The notes beneath the pieces were generated by a model. The model made no database searches. It was given only the letters and a program-made list of their open reading frames with translations, and had not been told where the DNA came from. From NCBI GenBank assembly GCA_029237695.1, contig CM055274.1, forward strand, positions 22,061,505 to 22,125,504: 64,000 bases of DNA. Reading direction: 5' to 3'. Shown here piece by piece: positions 63,001 through 64,000 of the stretch. The position numbers and the translations under genes are program-made. The number at the start of each line of letters is the position of its first letter. Within the stretch, counting starts at the first letter, position 1. The DNA is from Conchocele bisecta. Its lineage: Eukaryota; Mollusca; Bivalvia; Lucinida; Thyasiridae.

Positions 63001-63437
63001 CAGCGTAGTCACATCAGGGCCTACAAAACACCTCCTTTGGTTCATATATTTCAACCTACCACAATCTACAGTCTCATCAGGGCCTACAATGATCAGGAAC
63101 TACACTGTACAGCAACGACAAACCTTTTCGAGTTCTCCGGCACCAATTCCTACACCTTGGGTCTGTCCAGGTCGGCCTCCTGCTGTTTCCTGGTCGAAAC
63201 TTTACAAAGACGGTGCAATCTGATCAGTCTACAGTGTTCGCCATCCACGTACCTTTGCGAGTTTCTCGGGCACCAGTTCCTCCTCCTTGGGTCCATCGAG
63301 GTCGGCCTCCTGCTGCTTCTTGGTCGAGTGTTCCCGCTTCTCCTGCTCCTTCTGTCTCTCCCGCTCCAGGGCCAGCTTCTTCTGGGCCTTCCGCTGCTTG
63401 TTCTTCAGCTTCTTCAGCTCACTCGCACTCAGGTTCT
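56867..63437 (-). CDS. NAA15: NAA15, NatA auxiliary subunit (C-terminal exons; partial)
   Basis: NAA15 is the TPR-rich scaffold that binds the catalytic NAA10 and anchors NatA to ribosomes for co-translational N-terminal acetylation. Five minus-strand exons join in phase: 63437-63253, 62606-62498, 59626-59480, 57805-57702 and 57034-56867. Together they give 236 codons and a stop. Diagnostic segments are SASELKKLKNKQRKAQKK with a charged linker, PKEEELVPEKLAK, DPLEQAIRFLKPL, IETHICAYEIY, FLQRNHDSVLHRAA, ALELATTFNKDL and GQCHKLFPL. The gene continues off the right edge. A segment of about 33 residues expected between the second and third exon (around the HPWLHE region of homologues) is not visible. 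The second exon ends and the third starts in phase 1, so direct splicing keeps the frame. The loss may be real, or the exon diverged or lost in assembly. Confidence 0.85.
57035..57701 (-). other. NAA15 intron with degraded MITEs
   Basis: 57165-57250 is one end of the ACTACTGTCTGTTCCACG MITE. 57290-57530 resembles the interior of the element at 40486-41043 (AATCTAGCCAGGTTTCCGAG, GTTAAATTCCCATAG). Confidence 0.6.
57702..57805 (-). CDS. NAA15: NAA15 exon (ARMMYELNP...DLKGLSAQ)
   Basis: The acceptor CCGTGTTCCAG precedes CTGCAAG at 57805, and CAG at 57702-57704 is followed by the donor GTTTGT. Enters in phase 1, leaves in phase 0, 104 nt. Encodes ARMMYELNPQPG and ALELATTFNKDLKGL, matching the helical repeat near the C-terminus of NAA15. 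Confidence 0.85.
57834..58235. mobile_element. hAT-like MITE, CAGGGCTCCAGATAAG family, 6 bp TSD
   Basis: Ends CAGAGCTCCAGATAAGG and CTTATCTGGAGCCCTG. TGTTAT at 57828-57833 and 58236-58241 is the duplication. A central palindrome joins AATACCAAGATGTGTTTTC with its complement around 58042. Its left end is 28 bases upstream (minus strand) of the NAA15 exon at 57805. Confidence 0.9.
58292..58492. mobile_element. hAT-like MITE, short form
   Basis: Ends CAGAGCTCCAGGTAAGCTG and TTAACTGGAGCTCTG. The central palindrome is around GTCTCAATGAGAC (58377-58389) with arms GGGAGT / ACTCCC. The flanks TGCATA / TACATA are an imperfect 6 bp duplication. Confidence 0.82.
58657..58947. mobile_element. MITE, GGGGCCCGTTTCACTAAAC family, with insertion
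   Basis: Ends GGGGGCAGTTTCACTAAAC and GTTTAGTGAAACGGGCC. About 90 bp of unrelated sequence (GTTCAACAACTCTGCAAAGA onward) sits in the left arm, and the central palindrome is reduced. Confidence 0.8.
58977..59245. repeat. MITE fragments in NAA15 intron
   Basis: 58980-59200 is a left half of the CAGGGCTCCAGATAAG family. 59215-59243 is one terminus of the TACAGTGAAACC family (AGTTTAGAGGTTTCACTGTA). Confidence 0.7.
59246..59479 (-). other. NAA15 intron, nothing recognised
   Basis: No element or exon identified between the MITE fragment and the donor at 59479. Confidence 0.35.
59480..59626 (-). CDS. NAA15: NAA15 exon (KQQRSGLPEPV...HDSVLHRAA)
   Basis: The acceptor TTTCACAG precedes TGAAGCAG at 59626, and GCGGCAG at 59480 is followed by GTCTGT. 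Phase 1 on both sides, 147 nt, GC-rich against the background. Encodes LPEPVQQVLDRELETLYCG and FLQRNHDSVLHRAA, aligned with the homologous helix pair that ends in the FLKRNSDSLPHR-type motif. Confidence 0.85.
59690..60155 (-). pseudogene. Degenerate partial copies of the NAA15 exon at 59480-59626
   Basis: 59809-59860 repeats the first ~50 bases of that exon with about 90% identity (AACACCTGCTGTACTGGCTC, then CTGCTGCTTCAGTGT). Smaller pieces of the exon edge are at 59699-59715 (CTGCTGCTTCACTGTACC) and 60128-60150 (TGCTGCTGATTCACTGTCAC). None has the full exon. Confidence 0.8.
59930..60113 (-). mobile_element. tRNA-derived SINE, head GGGTTGTGGCCTAGGGGTTA
   Basis: On the minus strand, GGGTTGTGGCCTAGGGGTTA (A box) at 60113 downward, ATGGGTTCAAACCTTGCC (B box) near 60043-60060, then ATACTTTCATAGTATTTCC and the TTAGCTGTTGTTGGGACGTT domain at 59938-59960. 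Short version of the element at 54308-54495. Confidence 0.82.
60114..60376. repeat. SINE-like fragments
   Basis: 60262-60375 is a diverged copy with GCCCAGCAACAAAGGTCATA and ATTGAAGCCCAACGCTCGAG. The remainder includes an exon-edge fragment described separately and a GTAGGAATTCCGAGACTCG word also seen near 59745. Confidence 0.5.
60377..60485. mobile_element. Hairpin MITE, GGGCCCGGTTGCTCAAAGC family
   Basis: GGGCCCAGTGGCTCAAAAC at the left and GCTTTGAGCAACCGGGCCC at the right, with TTAACAGACTGTTAAATCC and its complement between. A clean ~109 bp hairpin. Confidence 0.9.
60486..60823. repeat. Interval with SINE head fragment
   Basis: 60765-60805 contains the complement of the tRNA-like head GGGTTGTAGCCTAGAGGTTA. 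The rest is unrecognised. Confidence 0.45.
60824..61064. mobile_element. MITE, GGGGCCCGTTTCACTAAAC family
   Basis: Ends GGGGCCGTTTCACTAAAC and GTAGTGAAACGCGCCCC, with the core palindrome around GCATATGC. Orientation is opposite to the copy at 9054. Confidence 0.9.
61065..61411. other. NAA15 intron, short repeated words
   Basis: GTCTGTGGACAGTCA, GTCTGTGGATGGTCA and GCTGTGGATGGTCAC follow each other at 61150-61250, a short diverged tandem repeat. No exon with splice sites was found here, although this is where the missing NAA15 segment might be. Confidence 0.4.
61412..61658. mobile_element. piggyBac-like MITE, TTAACCCTTTCAACCC family
   Basis: TTAA on both edges, ends CCCTTTCAACACC / GGTGAATGGGG. 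The inner palindrome GATCCAGATGAGACGGCTCG with CGAGCCGTCTCATCAGGATC is near-perfect. Orientation is opposite to the copy at 27794. Confidence 0.87.
61659..62033. other. NAA15 intron, nothing recognised
   Basis: An open frame of ~119 codons on the plus strand has no recognisable motif and lies inside an intron; I do not call it a gene. No NAA15 exon was found. Confidence 0.35.
62040..62255. mobile_element. hAT-like MITE, CAGGGCTCCAGATAAG family, 6 bp TSD
   Basis: Ends CAGGGCTCCAGATAAGG and GCTTATCTGGAGCTCTG. GCACAT at 62034-62039 and 62256-62261 is the duplication. Internal deletion of the right half relative to 57834-58235. Confidence 0.9.
62432..62493. mobile_element. Short mariner-like MITE (TACAGTGAAACC family) at a splice donor
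   Basis: TTACAGTGGGACCTCTCTAA and TTTAGAGACGTTCCTCTGTA are its ends. The right terminus and its TA overlap the intron start of the NAA15 exon at 62498 (donor GTAAGTA on the minus strand), so the element begins about five bases into the intron. Confidence 0.85.
62498..62606 (-). CDS. NAA15: NAA15 exon (TEDPLEQAIRFLKPL...AYEIYSRK)
   Basis: The acceptor CTGTTGCAG precedes ACCGAGGATC at 62606, and the donor GTAAGT starts at 62497. Phase 0 in, phase 1 out, 109 nt. TEDPLEQAIRFLKPLQLL and IETHICAYEIYSRK match the NAA15 segment that follows the charged linker. Confidence 0.87.
62664..62906. mobile_element. MITE, GGGGCCCGTTTCACTAAAC family
   Basis: Ends GGGGGCCGTTTCACTAAAC and GTTTAGTGAAACGGGCCCC, core GGCTGCATATGCAGCC at 62790. 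Full-length intronic copy, 58 bases upstream of the exon acceptor at 62606. Confidence 0.92.
62907..63123. other. NAA15 intron, nothing firm
   Basis: Short repeated CACATCAGGGCCTACAA words at 63012 and 63076. No exon. Confidence 0.35.
63124..63201 (-). pseudogene. Degenerate copy of the 3' half of the next NAA15 exon
   Basis: Matches 63252-63330 of the real exon with about 85% identity (shared GGTCGGCCTCCTGCTG and CCTTGGGTC words) but with frame-breaking changes. Its minus-strand right side even keeps a donor-like AAG/GTTTGT. It lies 50 bases downstream of the real exon. Confidence 0.82.
63253..63437 (-). CDS. NAA15: NAA15 exon (SASELKKLKNKQ...PEKLAK)
   Basis: The acceptor GAATTGCCAG precedes AGAACCTG at 63437, and the donor GTACGT starts at 63252. 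Phase 1 in, phase 0 out, 185 nt. Encodes ENLSASELKKLKNKQRKAQK, a Lys/Glu-rich linker, and PKEEELVPEKLAK, the charged helix typical of NAA15. It is the most 5' exon recognised here. Confidence 0.9.
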
Positions 63438-63514
63438 CTGGCAATTCAAATGGGTGGAATTAAGAGGCTGGGCAGATGTATAGGGGAGTTATATATAGAC
63501 AAGTGGAATATCAG

Positions 63515-63915
63515 TTTCTCGGCCTCGCTGCTTGTTCTTCAGCTCACACACTCAGGTTCTCTGGTGATTCAAATGGGTGGGATTAAGAGGCTGGACGTAT
63601 GTATAGGGGAGTTATAATATATAGACAAGTGGAATATCAGTTTGCCTTCCGCTGCTTGGTCTTCAGCTCACACGCACTCCAAAGACAAGAAATATCAGTT
63701 CTGGGCCTTCCACTGCTTGTTCTTCAGCTTCTTCGGTTTACACGCAGTCGGTTACTCTGGGGATTGGTCGAATGAGGCTGATGAGATTATACGAGTTGGA
63801 GAAAGCGGGACATATATGTGGGATATATATGTATATAGACGAGATATCGGGTTTCTGGGCCGTTCGCTGCTTGTTCTTTAGTTTCGTCAGCTCACTCGCT
63901 CTCAAGTTCTCTACA
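63515..63915 (-). pseudogene. Four degenerate copies of the 5' part of the NAA15 exon
   Basis: Pieces at about 63515-63563, 63642-63673, 63703-63757 and 63865-63915 repeat CGCTGCTTGTTCTTCAGCTC and, in part, ACTCAGGTTCTCTGG. Copies 1 and 2 also repeat the adjacent intron (AAATGGGTGGGATTAAGAGG, GGGGAGTTATA). Unit spacing is about 125-160 bp. All are truncated or frame-broken relative to 63253-63437; the last keeps an NLRASELTKLKNKQR-like reading. Confidence 0.85.
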
Positions 63916-63958
63916 GTACAACGATACCAAGCCAATATATCCATGACATCATTTACCT

Positions 63959-64000
63959 GTAGCCTATTTACCAAAATTGCAAAGTATACTAATCTATATA
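63959..64000. mobile_element. TIR element GTAGCCGATTTCATC, fragment at window edge
   Basis: GTAGCCTATTTACCAAAATT then GCAAAGTATACTAATCTA matches the terminus of the elements at 49155 and 49736; the rest is beyond the window. Confidence 0.75.

Overview
This window looks like a repeat-dominated stretch of a metazoan nuclear genome, most likely a bivalve mollusc (inferred). The reasons are intron-split genes with GT-AG sites, a CR1/L2-group LINE, SINEs ending in a V-SINE/RUDI-like domain known from molluscs, Helitron-like elements carrying internal ~170-180 bp tandem repeats (an architecture known from bivalves), and dozens of short terminal-inverted-repeat elements (MITEs). No rRNA, complete tRNA, CRISPR array or prokaryotic operon was seen.

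Two host genes can be supported. On the + strand at 3706-8526 is an unrecognised four-exon gene whose junction phases all agree. It encodes a long acidic, low-complexity N-terminal part with an in-frame 137-codon tandem duplication, and a short GC-rich last exon. On the - strand at 56867-63437 are the last exons of NAA15, the auxiliary TPR subunit of the NatA N-terminal acetyltransferase; the gene continues past the right edge. Five exons join in phase, but one segment of roughly 33 residues expected from animal homologues was not found, and two exons are surrounded by degenerate partial copies of themselves.

Layout: 1-3100 foldback elements and MITEs; 3.7-8.5 kb the unknown gene, its introns full of MITEs; 8.5-10.6 kb MITEs; 10.6-14.65 kb a dead CR1/L2-like LINE with a 2A-like motif and PHD finger; 15.4-18.1 kb SINE and MITEs; 18.1-22.4 kb a decayed multicopy gene with XPG/FEN-like nuclease motifs, bordered by related repeats; 23.0-25.08 kb a 2 kb simple-sequence block, (GGGCA)n then (CCGA)n with a 630 bp higher-order repeat; 26.4-26.9 kb a 72 bp tandem array; 30.2-37.25 kb a ~7 kb array of about 40 units of ~170 bp, each with a TGACCTTGACCTT motif, ending in a Helitron-like terminus and containing a 3.07 kb duplication that may be an assembly error; 38-54 kb SINE clusters, nested insertions and foldbacks; 55.2-55.6 kb a 10 bp minisatellite; 56.9-63.4 kb NAA15.

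The two genes show no functional link to each other. What stands out is the density and nesting of mobile elements. Several insertions have clean target-site duplications (6, 8, 11 and 12 bp), one Helitron-like insertion can be compared with its empty site, and MITE ends lie within about 5-31 bases of splice sites in both genes.
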